Below, one piece after another: positions 1 through 6,770 of a DNA stretch of 19,508 nucleotides. A program made the position numbers and the translations under genes. The notes below the pieces were generated by a model. That model was not told the origin of the DNA. It saw only the letters and a list, made by a program, of their open reading frames with translations, and did not search any database. The DNA comes from JBNARI01 sp049718765 (GTDB taxonomy: Bacteria > Bacillota > Sulfobacillia > DUMF01), in NCBI GenBank assembly GCA_049718765.1, contig JBNARI010000029.1, positions 1 to 19,508 of the forward strand. The letters are read 5' to 3'. Each line of letters begins with the position of its first letter. Position 1 is the stretch's first letter.

Positions 1-18
1 CCGACCTCTAGAGGTCGG
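1..18 (-). terminator. Perfect 18-base palindrome, possible riboswitch terminator stem
   Basis: The first 18 bases are an exact palindrome (CCGACC-TCTAGA-GGTCGG) lying about 55 bases downstream of the cobalamin riboswitch on the minus strand. That is where a terminator or anti-terminator stem would be expected. On the minus strand it is preceded by CCCC, and any following U-run would lie outside the window, so terminator function cannot be confirmed. The hairpin could also be a start-site-masking stem. Confidence 0.4.
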
Positions 19-71
19 GGTATTGTATCTTCATTGGGCGGGCCCCCTTTCTCTCGAAGGTCGACTCCGCG

Positions 72-227
72 CCGGACAGGCAGGTCTCCTGGCTCCCTTT
101 CATTGCTCCCGGCGCCTTCCCGCAGCTTTCCGCTGCAGTGGCAATCTGCCGGTCGCTCCAGGTTACAGTGGCGGGACCGCTCAGGCTTTTCACCTGATTC
201 CCTGTGCCCTCATGGGCTCCTGTCCGG
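72..227 (-). ncRNA. Cobalamin (B12) riboswitch, upstream of a gene outside the window
   Basis: On the minus strand the core cobalamin-riboswitch elements appear in order. They are GGGAATCAGGTGAAAAGCCTG, then GCGGTCCCGCCACTGTAAC, the B12 box GCCACTGC (plus-strand 135-142), GGGAAGGCGCCGGGA (107-121) and the terminal AGCCAGGAGACCTGCC (79-94). The closing P1 stem is visible: CCGGACAGG (227-219) pairs perfectly with CCTGTCCGG (80-72). The aptamer therefore seems complete. It points left, so the regulated gene, probably for cobalamin synthesis, transport or a B12-independent isoenzyme, starts beyond position 1. A 78-codon reading frame across it is an artefact. Confidence 0.95.
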
Positions 228-248
228 TCCCTATTCAGTTTCATCTCA

Positions 249-257
249 ATTATAACA
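249..257 (-). promoter_or_regulatory. Extended -10 promoter for the cobalamin riboswitch
   Basis: The minus strand reads TG-T-TATAAT, a perfect extended -10 element, at 257-249. It overlaps the TAA stop of the racemase gene. Transcription would start near 242, about 15 bases before the P1 stem of the riboswitch. The -35 region is weak (TTGGGC at 275-270, spacer 15), as is usual for extended -10 promoters. This would give the downstream gene its own riboswitch-controlled transcript, separate from read-through of the catabolic operon. Confidence 0.6.
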
Positions 258-1023
258 CACCCTTATCTTGCCCAAGCTCAATAGGGAAACTGCGAGGGCC
301 AACGATCTTGTTCATGGAAGCCCTCATGTACATCCATGCCCTGCCGTGGGTCAAACCTTGCCTGATGAGGCCAATAGCATGCCAGAGGGCAGCCGCAGTG
401 GGTTCCACCACAGGCACACTCAGCTCTTGGGCCACTTGCTTGGCTAGCCACGCCATCCCAGTACACCCTAGCACAATGCAGTCAGCGCCGTCCTGCTCCA
501 CGGCACGCCGCGCAGCTTTCAGGATCTCCTCTCCAATTCCAGTGCTCGAAAGGTCTAGCACTCCCACCTCGATCCCGTACACGCTGGCCAGACGGTCGCT
601 CAGCCCGAGGGATCTTACTCGTAGCTTCACGTGGGGCACCGAGTTCCTAAGCACTGATACCACGCTAAAGCTGGGAGCAAGCATGGCCCCGGTGTAATAC
701 GAGGCTTCACCCGCGCCCACCACCAGGATATCCAGCGCTTCCCTCAGGGCATGCACTCCCGGGTCAGCGCAGCAGTTCACCACGACCCCGCGGTACCGCG
801 GCTCACCGGATTGGCCCTGCACAATATGGAGCACTTCGTCCACCATGGACGAGGCAGCAAACGCTTCATCCAGCATGGTTTCCACAGACAGAGGACCGCT
901 CTTCAGGCAAACGCAATCAACTTTCACATCGGGTAGCTCCAGACTCTCGACGTAGCTCTGTACCCGCGAGTTGAACTCTTCCCCAACTATCGGGGTCACC
1001 AGGAGCAGCTTGGTGTGTCCCAA
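250..1023 (-). CDS. Asp/Glu/hydantoin racemase family protein (copy 1)
   Basis: This 257-residue cytoplasmic protein belongs to the cofactor-independent Asp/Glu/hydantoin racemase superfamily, which inverts a C-alpha centre with a pair of cysteines. Both are visible: C84 in NCCADPG (family CF-DPG motif) and C187 in LGCTGM. The GAGE motif (103-106) between them also fits. The start is TTG at 1023 (GHTKLLLVTP...), preceded by GGAG. A nearby ATG at 1030 is out of frame. It is the last gene of the leftward operon, 31 bases behind the DUF917 gene. Possible substrates are hydantoins, 2-amino-thiazoline-4-carboxylate, allantoin-like compounds or aspartate. Only the family is certain. The C-terminal 50 residues (RASMNKIVGPRSFP...) extend beyond the compact copy 2. 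Confidence 0.85.
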   Translation of the reverse strand: MGHTKLLLVTPIVGEEFNSRVQSYVESLELPDVKVDCVCLKSGPLSVETMLDEAFAASSMVDEVLHIVQGQSGEPRYRGVVVNCCADPGVHALREALDILVVGAGEASYYTGAMLAPSFSVVSVLRNSVPHVKLRVRSLGLSDRLASVYGIEVGVLDLSSTGIGEEILKAARRAVEQDGADCIVLGCTGMAWLAKQVAQELSVPVVEPTAAALWHAIGLIRQGLTHGRAWMYMRASMNKIVGPRSFPIELGQDKGVL

Positions 1024-1054
1024 AAGCCATCAACTCCGTCCCGTGGGTTCGCTG

Positions 1055-2176
1055 CTAGCACAGCTCTTCGATTGGGGTGTAATCGGCGTCCATCCCGAAG
1101 TAACGGGGCCCGAGCACCTTGAGCAATGCCTCGCTCCTCATCCCCGGTTCGCACGGGGCTCCCATAATTACGAGCCAGGTCCCTACTTTCACCTTGTCGT
1201 TTATCACTGGCTCCCCACTCACAGGGTCCAGGTTCATGATCAGGTCCGGACTGGTGACGAAGGGCCTGCCGTCAAACCAACTCAAGTGGTTTTCGTTCTT
1301 GAAGAACACCTTGAAGGTGTGACCAGTGAACTCCCCTTCCCCATGCAAGGTGTGGGTACCCCAATAGTACCCTTCCCTATCCTCCCAGCGCTTGTCCACC
1401 ACGGTTCCCTTGAACAGAAGCCGGAACCCGTGTTTTTGGTGCAGTGCCTGAAACACGTCGCCCCCGCTTTCTCTAGCCAGGCGAACCGTGCGCCCCACTT
1501 CCAATGCCTTGGAAAGGGTGCCCGGCAGCACCACCTTTTTCATTTGCTCTAATGGCACCATGAAACCAGCAAGGCCTGTAGACCCAAACGCAGCGTCGCT
1601 AATGAGCTTGCCTATGCGTTCAGCCATCTGGTATGAGATGGCCTCGCGCAAGAAGCAAACGTTTCCCCATTTGTCCACGCTCGCCACGGGGCAGAAGGGA
1701 AAGCCCGTAGCCACAGCGGTGGTTTGGGTGATTTCAGGCACCGCCCTGCCAGCGTAATCCCCGTCCACCACCAGTTTCCCAAGGGCCGCAGCCGCAGCAA
1801 TAGGAGCAGGGGTGTTTGACCCGCCAAGCTCAAAGGGCACGAGTACGTCCACGGTCTTCCCAGTGTAGCCCTCGAGCTCCTTGACGGCCAGCGGCAGGTT
1901 GCGCTCCCACTTCCAGGATATAAGGCCCAGCTCCCGCATCTGCTGCTTTTTCTCCTCGGTGAGTGGCGCGGTAGAGCCCATCAGGAAGGTGCAAGCAGCC
2001 CAGCCCTGATCTGGCAGCTCGCACAGCTCCACCCAGCCCACCTTCCTGCCCGCCGCCACCTGCTCCTTGAGGGCCTTAAGGCCCTCTACGGGGTTGCCTC
2101 CTCCTCCAACCCCCAATATGGTGCATCCTCTAACGAAGTCCTCCAAGTCTTGATCCGTGTGAAGGTAAGTAGCCAT
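1055..2176 (-). CDS. DUF917 / S-methylthiohydantoin desulfurase-like protein
   Basis: This 373-residue protein matches the DUF917 family, whose N-terminal domain Pfam now names S-Me-THD (S-methyl thiohydantoin desulfurase). Typical signatures are the glycine-rich LGVGGGGNP at 21-29, the central FELGGSNTPAPI at about 115-126 and the acidic DGDYAGRAVPE at 138-148. These are followed by a beta-rich C-terminal domain holding GTWLVIMGAPCEP. Members occur beside hydantoinases, Asp/Glu racemases and permeases. The named activity comes from very few members, so the substrate here is open, although the neighbouring racemases and amidohydrolases fit a hydantoin or thiohydantoin compound. ATG start with a good GGAGGG site 7 bases upstream, 15 bases after livF. 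Confidence 0.85.
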   Translation of the reverse strand: MATYLHTDQDLEDFVRGCTILGVGGGGNPVEGLKALKEQVAAGRKVGWVELCELPDQGWAACTFLMGSTAPLTEEKKQQMRELGLISWKWERNLPLAVKELEGYTGKTVDVLVPFELGGSNTPAPIAAAAALGKLVVDGDYAGRAVPEITQTTAVATGFPFCPVASVDKWGNVCFLREAISYQMAERIGKLISDAAFGSTGLAGFMVPLEQMKKVVLPGTLSKALEVGRTVRLARESGGDVFQALHQKHGFRLLFKGTVVDKRWEDREGYYWGTHTLHGEGEFTGHTFKVFFKNENHLSWFDGRPFVTSPDLIMNLDPVSGEPVINDKVKVGTWLVIMGAPCEPGMRSEALLKVLGPRYFGMDADYTPIEELC

Positions 2177-2191
2177 GTGTATCCCTCCACT

Positions 2192-2938
2192 TCAGCTCAC
2201 AGCACATCCCCGCCGCCTGCTGCTCTCCCGCGCGCCCAGGTACGCCTCGCGCACCTGTTCGTTTTGGAGCAGCTCCTTGCTTGCTCCTGAAAGTACTACA
2301 CTGCCGGTTTGGAACACGTAAGCTCTGCTTGCCAGCTCCAGGGCCTGTCTGGCGTTTTGCTCCACGAGAAGTATTGTGGTGCCCTCAGCGTTTATTTCCC
2401 TGAGGGTTACGAAAATGTCCCTCACCAGTATTGGCGCAAGGCCCAGGGAAGGCTCATCTAAGAGCAACATCTTTGGCCTGGACATAAGCGCTCGGCCAAT
2501 TGCAAGCATTTGCTGTTCCCCGCCGCTCAGGGTGCTTGCAGGCTGCCTCTTCCTTTCCTTGAGGCGAGGAAACAACTTGTACACCCTCTCCATGTCCCGT
2601 AGGATGCCTTCACGGTCTTTCCGTAGAAAGGCGCCCATGATCAAGTTCTGGAGCACTGTGAGGTTTCCAAATACCCGCCTGCCCTCAGGCACAAGCGCAA
2701 TTCCAGCCCGAACTACTTCGTGGGACCGGTTGGGCAACTTCTTGCCCATGAACTCGATGGACCCACCAGATGGCCGAACAAGCCCGCCAATGGTATTAAG
2801 GAACGTGCTCTTGCCGGCGCCGTTAGCCCCAATTATGGCCACTATTTCCCCCTCTGCCACCTCAACGCTCACGCCCTTGAGGGCGTGGATAGCGCCGTAA
2901 TGGACGTGTAACCCTTCTACCTTGAGCACAGGCGTCAC
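2192..2938 (-). CDS. livF: Branched-chain amino acid-type ABC transporter ATPase LivF
   Basis: This is a 248-residue ATPase of the HAAT/Liv importer class, the second nucleotide-binding subunit. It shows Walker A GANGAGKST at 37-45, the LivF-specific VPEGRRVF at 83-90, the signature LSGGEQQ at 137-143, Walker B LLLDEP at 158-163 with SLGLAP following, and the switch histidine replaced by VEQN, as is usual in LivF. The GTG start at 2938 overlaps the livG stop (GTGA) and is preceded by GGAGGTGA inside livG. A longer reading to 3022 would run through livG and lacks family similarity. It works with LivG, LivM, LivH and the lipoprotein encoded upstream. Family specificity ranges beyond Leu/Ile/Val to amides, urea and amino-acid derivatives. 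Confidence 0.95.
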   Translation of the reverse strand: MTPVLKVEGLHVHYGAIHALKGVSVEVAEGEIVAIIGANGAGKSTFLNTIGGLVRPSGGSIEFMGKKLPNRSHEVVRAGIALVPEGRRVFGNLTVLQNLIMGAFLRKDREGILRDMERVYKLFPRLKERKRQPASTLSGGEQQMLAIGRALMSRPKMLLLDEPSLGLAPILVRDIFVTLREINAEGTTILLVEQNARQALELASRAYVFQTGSVVLSGASKELLQNEQVREAYLGARESSRRRGCAVS

Positions 2939-3705
2939 GGGACCCTCACCTCCCCAAGGTACGCCTTGATCACTTCTGGGTTGGACTGGATTTCTTCGGG
3001 CGTACCCTCGGCAATGGTGCAACCGAAGTTCAATACCAAGATCCTGGGGCAGATGCCCATGACAACCTCCATATGGTGCTCAATGAGGAGGATTGTCACC
3101 CCGAACTTGTGCTGCACATCTTGGATGAAGTCCATGAGCGCATATGACTCTTCTGGATTCATTCCTGCAGCGGGCTCGTCCAGCAACAACAGCTTTGGCT
3201 TGAGGGCCAGGGCCCTGGCAATTTCCAGCTTGCGCTGGTATCCATAGGGCAAGTTCTTTGCCTTAATGTGCGCCTTGTCTCCAAGACCAACCAGCTCCAG
3301 TAGGGCCAAGGACTCCTCGGTGATCCGTTTTTCCTCTGCCCTAAACCCTGGAGTCCTGAAGGCCGCAGAAAGGAAGCTGTAGTTGGACCAAAGCTGCCTT
3401 GCAACCATCACGTTTTGAAGGGCGGTGAGGTTCTTGAAAAGCCTGAGGTTCTGGAAAGTCCTTGCAATGCCCCTGCGGGCTATCTCATGGGGCTTTTTCC
3501 CCTGGATTTCCTCTCCCATGAACTTGATGGTGCCCGATGTGGGCGCGTACATGCCAGTTATCAGGTTGAACACGGTGGTTTTGCCAGCACCGTTAGGCCC
3601 AATGAGGCCTACCAGCTCACCTTCTTGCATGCACAGGTTGAAGTTGCTCACGGCAGTGAGTCCCCCAAACTGCTTGGTTACCTGAGACAGCTCTAAAACC
3701 GTCAA
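2935..3705 (-). CDS. livG: Branched-chain amino acid-type ABC transporter ATPase LivG
   Basis: This 256-residue cytoplasmic ATPase is the LivG partner of LivF. It carries Walker A GPNGAGKTT at 36-44, the LivG hallmark ARTFQNLRLF, the degenerate signature LPYGYQRKLEIARAL, Walker B LLLDEPAAGMNPEE and the switch-histidine segment LLIEHHMEVVM. LPYG replaces LSGG, as in most LivG proteins. Translation begins at TTG (3705), which overlaps the livM stop as TTGA. The preceding GGGAGGGAGGGG lies inside livM. Length and motif order are those of the normal family and nothing is missing. It powers uptake through LivH-LivM of the substrate bound by the lipoprotein at 5551-6711. Confidence 0.95.
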   Translation of the reverse strand: MTVLELSQVTKQFGGLTAVSNFNLCMQEGELVGLIGPNGAGKTTVFNLITGMYAPTSGTIKFMGEEIQGKKPHEIARRGIARTFQNLRLFKNLTALQNVMVARQLWSNYSFLSAAFRTPGFRAEEKRITEESLALLELVGLGDKAHIKAKNLPYGYQRKLEIARALALKPKLLLLDEPAAGMNPEESYALMDFIQDVQHKFGVTILLIEHHMEVVMGICPRILVLNFGCTIAEGTPEEIQSNPEVIKAYLGEVRVP

Positions 3706-4589
3706 GGCCCCTCCCTCCCCTCAGCCGCCCTGCGGAGGGGACAACTGCGGCTCAACATTTTCTTGACGCTTTCCAGTGTCAACTCAGTTCCGCCCAACAA
3801 CCCCTGGGGCCTAAGTACGATGGTGCCCACCAGGGCAAGCCCGTAAAACACCATGCGCCACAGGTAGAAGGGACGAAACAGCTCAGGTATGGAAGTCAGC
3901 ACTATGCATGCCACTATGGAGCCAGTGAGGCTGCCCAGACCACCAAACACCACCGTGGAGGCAAGCTCAGTGGATTTGTTTATGTCGAACATGGATGGCT
4001 GGAGGAACGTGAGGTAGTGGGCAAACATGGAGCCCGCCACCCCCGCATAAGCGGCGCTTAGGGCCAGGGAAAGCATCCTGTATCTGGACGTATCGATGCC
4101 CATTGCTTCCGCTGCAAGCCTGTCTTCCCTGATAGCCACAAATGCCCTTCCAAACCGGGAGTTAACGATGTTGCGCATCAGGGCTATTCCAAGCCCGGCA
4201 ATTAGCAGCGCCACCGGCAGAGTGGTGTGCTTTGACACCCCCACGAAGCCCCTGGCTCCCCCAGTGAGGCTGCCCCCGTTGTCCAGCAAGAGGCGTACAG
4301 CTTCACCAAATCCAAGGGCAGCAATGGCGAAATAGTCGCCCACAAGCTTGAGCGTTGGGTAACCAATCGCCAGGCTCGTAACTGCCGCCACAATGGCTGC
4401 AACTACAAGGCCCACCACGAAGGGCATGCCTAGCCTGGCCACGACAATGGCAGAAGAGTAGGCTCCCAAGGCCATGTACGCAGCGTGCCCAAAGCTGAAT
4501 ATGCCCGTAAACCCGGTGAGCAGGGATACCCCTATCACCCCCATGAGGTTGATGCAAATTAGGGTCAAAACTCCTTGAACATAGGCCAT
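3702..4589 (-). CDS. livM: Branched-chain amino acid-type ABC transporter permease LivM
   Basis: This 295-residue polytopic membrane protein is the LivM permease. It shows the LivM family segments GFTGIFSFGHAAYMALGAY near the N-terminus, the cytoplasmic coupling-helix region AIREDRLAAEAMGID, and VVFGGLGSLTGSI followed by the C-terminal LRPQGLLGG. Hydrophobic stretches fill most of its length. It is shorter at the N-terminus than the E. coli protein, as in most Firmicutes, where LivM has about 290-320 residues. The start (GCC TAT GTT CAA following an ATG near 4589) lies 13 bases after livH, so the two permease genes are almost certainly co-translated. It forms the channel with LivH. Confidence 0.95.
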   Translation of the reverse strand: MAYVQGVLTLICINLMGVIGVSLLTGFTGIFSFGHAAYMALGAYSSAIVVARLGMPFVVGLVVAAIVAAVTSLAIGYPTLKLVGDYFAIAALGFGEAVRLLLDNGGSLTGGARGFVGVSKHTTLPVALLIAGLGIALMRNIVNSRFGRAFVAIREDRLAAEAMGIDTSRYRMLSLALSAAYAGVAGSMFAHYLTFLQPSMFDINKSTELASTVVFGGLGSLTGSIVACIVLTSIPELFRPFYLWRMVFYGLALVGTIVLRPQGLLGGTELTLESVKKMLSRSCPLRRAAEGREGP

Positions 4590-4602
4590 GAATTCACGCC
4601 CC

Positions 4603-5487
4603 TCATACTTTCTCTTCCACGTACTTGCCCATAAGGCCGCTCGGCCTCACTAAGAGCACCACGATGAGCAGCATAAACACGAACAAGTCTCTCAGCTGGG
4701 ATGATATGAAGGCAGCCACAAACGCCTCAAGCACGCCGAGCACCAAGGAGCCAGCTATAGCCCCTGGCAGGCTCCCCAGTCCACCGAAGATTGCAGCCAC
4801 AAAGGCCTTGATGGTGAGATATCCGAGCTGAGGGTAAACTGTGTATTTCAGACCCAGGAATACCCCGGACAGCCCTGCGAGCAAGCCAGCGATGAAGAAT
4901 ACCAGGCCAATCAGCATGTTCACGTTCACGCCCATGAGGCCAGCTATTTGGAGGTCGAAGGAAGCGGCCTGAATGGCGAACCCTATCTTTGTCCTGGCAA
5001 CGAAGTACTGAAGCAGCGCCAGGAAAACCAGGGCCAGCGCTGCAGCGAGTATGTCCATGATAGCTACTGTGGCTGACCCAAGGTTGAAACTAGTAACCGA
5101 TAGGAGCCTCGGATAGGTACGGAACTTTGGACCAATCGTTGCAATGATGGTTTGCTCACAGAATATGGCAATTCCCATGGAGGCAATTATGAAATAAAGG
5201 GTGGGGCTGTTCCTCTCCCTTATGGGCCGGTAAGCCACTCGCTCGGTGGCAACTGCCATTGCACCTGCAGTGATGCTTGCCAGCAGGACCGCAACTATGA
5301 AAGGCATTGAAGCAGCGGTGGAAACGTAAAAGCCAGTGTAGGCCCCAATTACCAGGAAGCTACCATGGGCAAAGTTGGAAAACTGGAGAATGCTATATAT
5401 AAGCGAATAGCCCACAGCAATTAGGGCATAAATGGAACCTATGGAAAGCCCGTTGATTAGCTGCTGTACTACCCGGAGTAAAAGCAA
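4603..5487 (-). CDS. livH: Branched-chain amino acid-type ABC transporter permease LivH
   Basis: This 294-residue polytopic permease starts with the LivH signature QQLINGLSIGSIYALIAVGY and has FSNFAHGSFLVIGAY, the coupling segment FAIQAASFDLQIAGLMGV, AAIFGGLGSLPGAI and a C-terminal VRPSGLMGK. The start codon is TTG at 5487, six bases after an AGGAGGAG ribosome-binding site. An ATG four bases further upstream (5491) is in another frame and must not be used. Low-efficiency TTG initiation, plus the hairpin just upstream, suggests the permease is made at a much lower level than the binding protein. In the family the EAA-like loop contacts LivF or LivG. Confidence 0.95.
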   Translation of the reverse strand: MLLLRVVQQLINGLSIGSIYALIAVGYSLIYSILQFSNFAHGSFLVIGAYTGFYVSTAASMPFIVAVLLASITAGAMAVATERVAYRPIRERNSPTLYFIIASMGIAIFCEQTIIATIGPKFRTYPRLLSVTSFNLGSATVAIMDILAAALALVFLALLQYFVARTKIGFAIQAASFDLQIAGLMGVNVNMLIGLVFFIAGLLAGLSGVFLGLKYTVYPQLGYLTIKAFVAAIFGGLGSLPGAIAGSLVLGVLEAFVAAFISSQLRDLFVFMLLIVVLLVRPSGLMGKYVEEKV

Positions 5488-5515
5488 CCATATCTCCTCC
5501 TGAAAAGGGGTCTCC

Positions 5516-5542
5516 CCTGCCGGGGTGTGTCACCCCGGCAGG
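5516..5542 (-). terminator. Intercistronic hairpin between binding-protein gene and livH
   Basis: CCTGCCGGGGTG and CACCCCGGCAGG form a perfect 12-bp, GC-rich stem with a 3-base loop, 8 bases behind the binding-protein stop codon. No immediate U-run follows on the minus strand (GGAGACCCCTTTTC), so it looks like a partial terminator or a 3' exonuclease barrier. In binding-protein-dependent ABC operons such hairpins stabilise the upstream message, so the solute-binding protein is made in excess. That role is inferred here. Confidence 0.7.
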
Positions 5543-5550
5543 ATTCAGGT

Positions 5551-6711
5551 TCAACCCTGAGGTGAGAACATCTCTATGAACTTGATCTTATCCCCCTCGA
5601 CCTTCAAGATTGCCGCAGGCTTGTTAAGGGGGTTGTGGGTCTTGGGATCCATGGTTATTGTGGCGTGCTGCAGCTTCACGTCCTTGGCGTTCTCAATGGC
5701 GTTCCTTATGGCAGGACCCTCAGCCTTCCCAGCCCTCTTGATGCAGTCAACCAGGAAGTAAACCATGTCGTAGCCCATTGCGGCGTTGGTCTCAGGGTTC
5801 TTTTCGTTGTACTTGGCCACGTACTTGTCGAGCAATGTCTTGAGCTTCGGGTCTTCCCAGGAGAAGTGGCTTACCCAGTAGCTCCCCTGGAGTTCCTTGC
5901 CAGCCATTTCAAGCATGGCCAAGCTGTAACCATCTCCACCCATGAAGACCACGTCGTTCATCCCAAGCTCCCTCGTTTGCTTTGCTGCCAGGGCAATTTC
6001 CTTATACAGTATGGGCAAAACGATGGCATCAGGGTTCTTCTGTTTGATCTCGCTGAGCTGAGGCCGGAAGTCTACGTCTCCGGACTTGAAGGCCAGCTTT
6101 GCAACTACTTCGCCACCGATTTGCTTGAACCTTTGCTCGAAGTACTCAGCAAGGCCCACCGAATAGTCGGACGTGACGTCGTAGAGGATGGCGGCCCTCT
6201 TCTTGCCCACCTTGCTGTACAGGTAGTCTGCAATCACCTTACCCTGGTAGGGGTCTATGAAGCAAAGCCTGAAGCTGTACGGCCTGACGTTGCCCTTCTC
6301 GTCTACGGTCACCTTGGGGTTCGTGGAGAAAGAACCGATCTGGGGCACCTTGGCCGCCTCAACTATGGGCGCGCAAGCGATGTTGATACCGCTGTAGTTG
6401 CTGCCCAGAATGGCCACTACCTTGTCTTGCTCAATTAGCTTCTTCACTGCGTTCACGCCGTCAGTGGCGTTGCCCCTTGCGTCGCCCACTATGAGCTCCA
6501 GCTGCTTGCCAAGGACCCCGCCAGCCTTGTTGATCTCCTCAACAGCCAGCTTGGCCCCGTTCACTTCAGCCTGTCCCCAGACTGCACCGTCCCCAGTCAC
6601 GTTCGCCAAGTAGCCCACCTTGATGGTCTGGGGTCCCTGACTTCCTGCACAACCTGCCACCAGGATCCCAGCAATTATCCCCACCAACGAAACTGCAATT
6701 ACCCTCTTCAT
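5551..6711 (-). CDS. Liv-type periplasmic-binding lipoprotein (amino acid or amide derivative)
   Basis: This 386-residue extracellular solute receptor is of the Leu/Ile/Val-binding (Peripla_BP_6) type. A signal peptide (MKRVIAVSLVG...) ends in the lipobox LVAGC with C21 as the lipidation site. It is followed by the family pattern IKVGYLANVTGDGAVWGQAEVNG, then AVEEINKAGGVLGKQLELIVGDARG, IGSNYSG and SYRLCF-like segments. The ATG start follows GGAGGG. It feeds LivH-LivM-LivG-LivF. The location between an amidohydrolase/racemase block and the permeases argues that its ligand is the substrate of those enzymes rather than branched-chain amino acids. Ligand specificity cannot be read from sequence in this family. 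Confidence 0.93.
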   Translation of the reverse strand: MKRVIAVSLVGIIAGILVAGCAGSQGPQTIKVGYLANVTGDGAVWGQAEVNGAKLAVEEINKAGGVLGKQLELIVGDARGNATDGVNAVKKLIEQDKVVAILGSNYSGINIACAPIVEAAKVPQIGSFSTNPKVTVDEKGNVRPYSFRLCFIDPYQGKVIADYLYSKVGKKRAAILYDVTSDYSVGLAEYFEQRFKQIGGEVVAKLAFKSGDVDFRPQLSEIKQKNPDAIVLPILYKEIALAAKQTRELGMNDVVFMGGDGYSLAMLEMAGKELQGSYWVSHFSWEDPKLKTLLDKYVAKYNEKNPETNAAMGYDMVYFLVDCIKRAGKAEGPAIRNAIENAKDVKLQHATITMDPKTHNPLNKPAAILKVEGDKIKFIEMFSPQG

Positions 6712-6770
6712 GGACGTCCCTCCGTGTTCAAGTTTCCAATGACCCCCACGTCACAATAAGTCTAACTCCG

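Noticed and set aside
8..244. A 78-codon minus-strand frame at the left edge
   Set aside because: It covers the cobalamin aptamer and its translation resembles no protein. The conserved RNA elements and the P1 pairing explain the sequence.
23..697. A 224-codon plus-strand frame opposite the first racemase and the riboswitch
   Set aside because: It is the antisense shadow of a well-supported gene and a structured RNA, with no recognisable protein motif. The same holds for the other long plus-strand frames under the leftward genes.
1021..1030. ATG at 1030 as start of the first racemase
   Set aside because: It is out of frame with the racemase. TTG at 1023 is the in-frame start.
2939..3022. 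A 28-residue N-terminal extension of LivF
   Set aside because: It lies wholly inside livG, while the GTG at 2938 has a good ribosome-binding site, a stop overlap and a family-typical start.
5485..5491. ATG at 5491 as start of livH
   Set aside because: It is four bases from the TTG and out of frame. The permease N-terminus is read from TTG 5487.
6712..6770. Separate promoter for the binding-protein gene
   Set aside because: TTGACG occurs on the minus strand at the preceding stop codon, but no -10 element lies at a usable distance.
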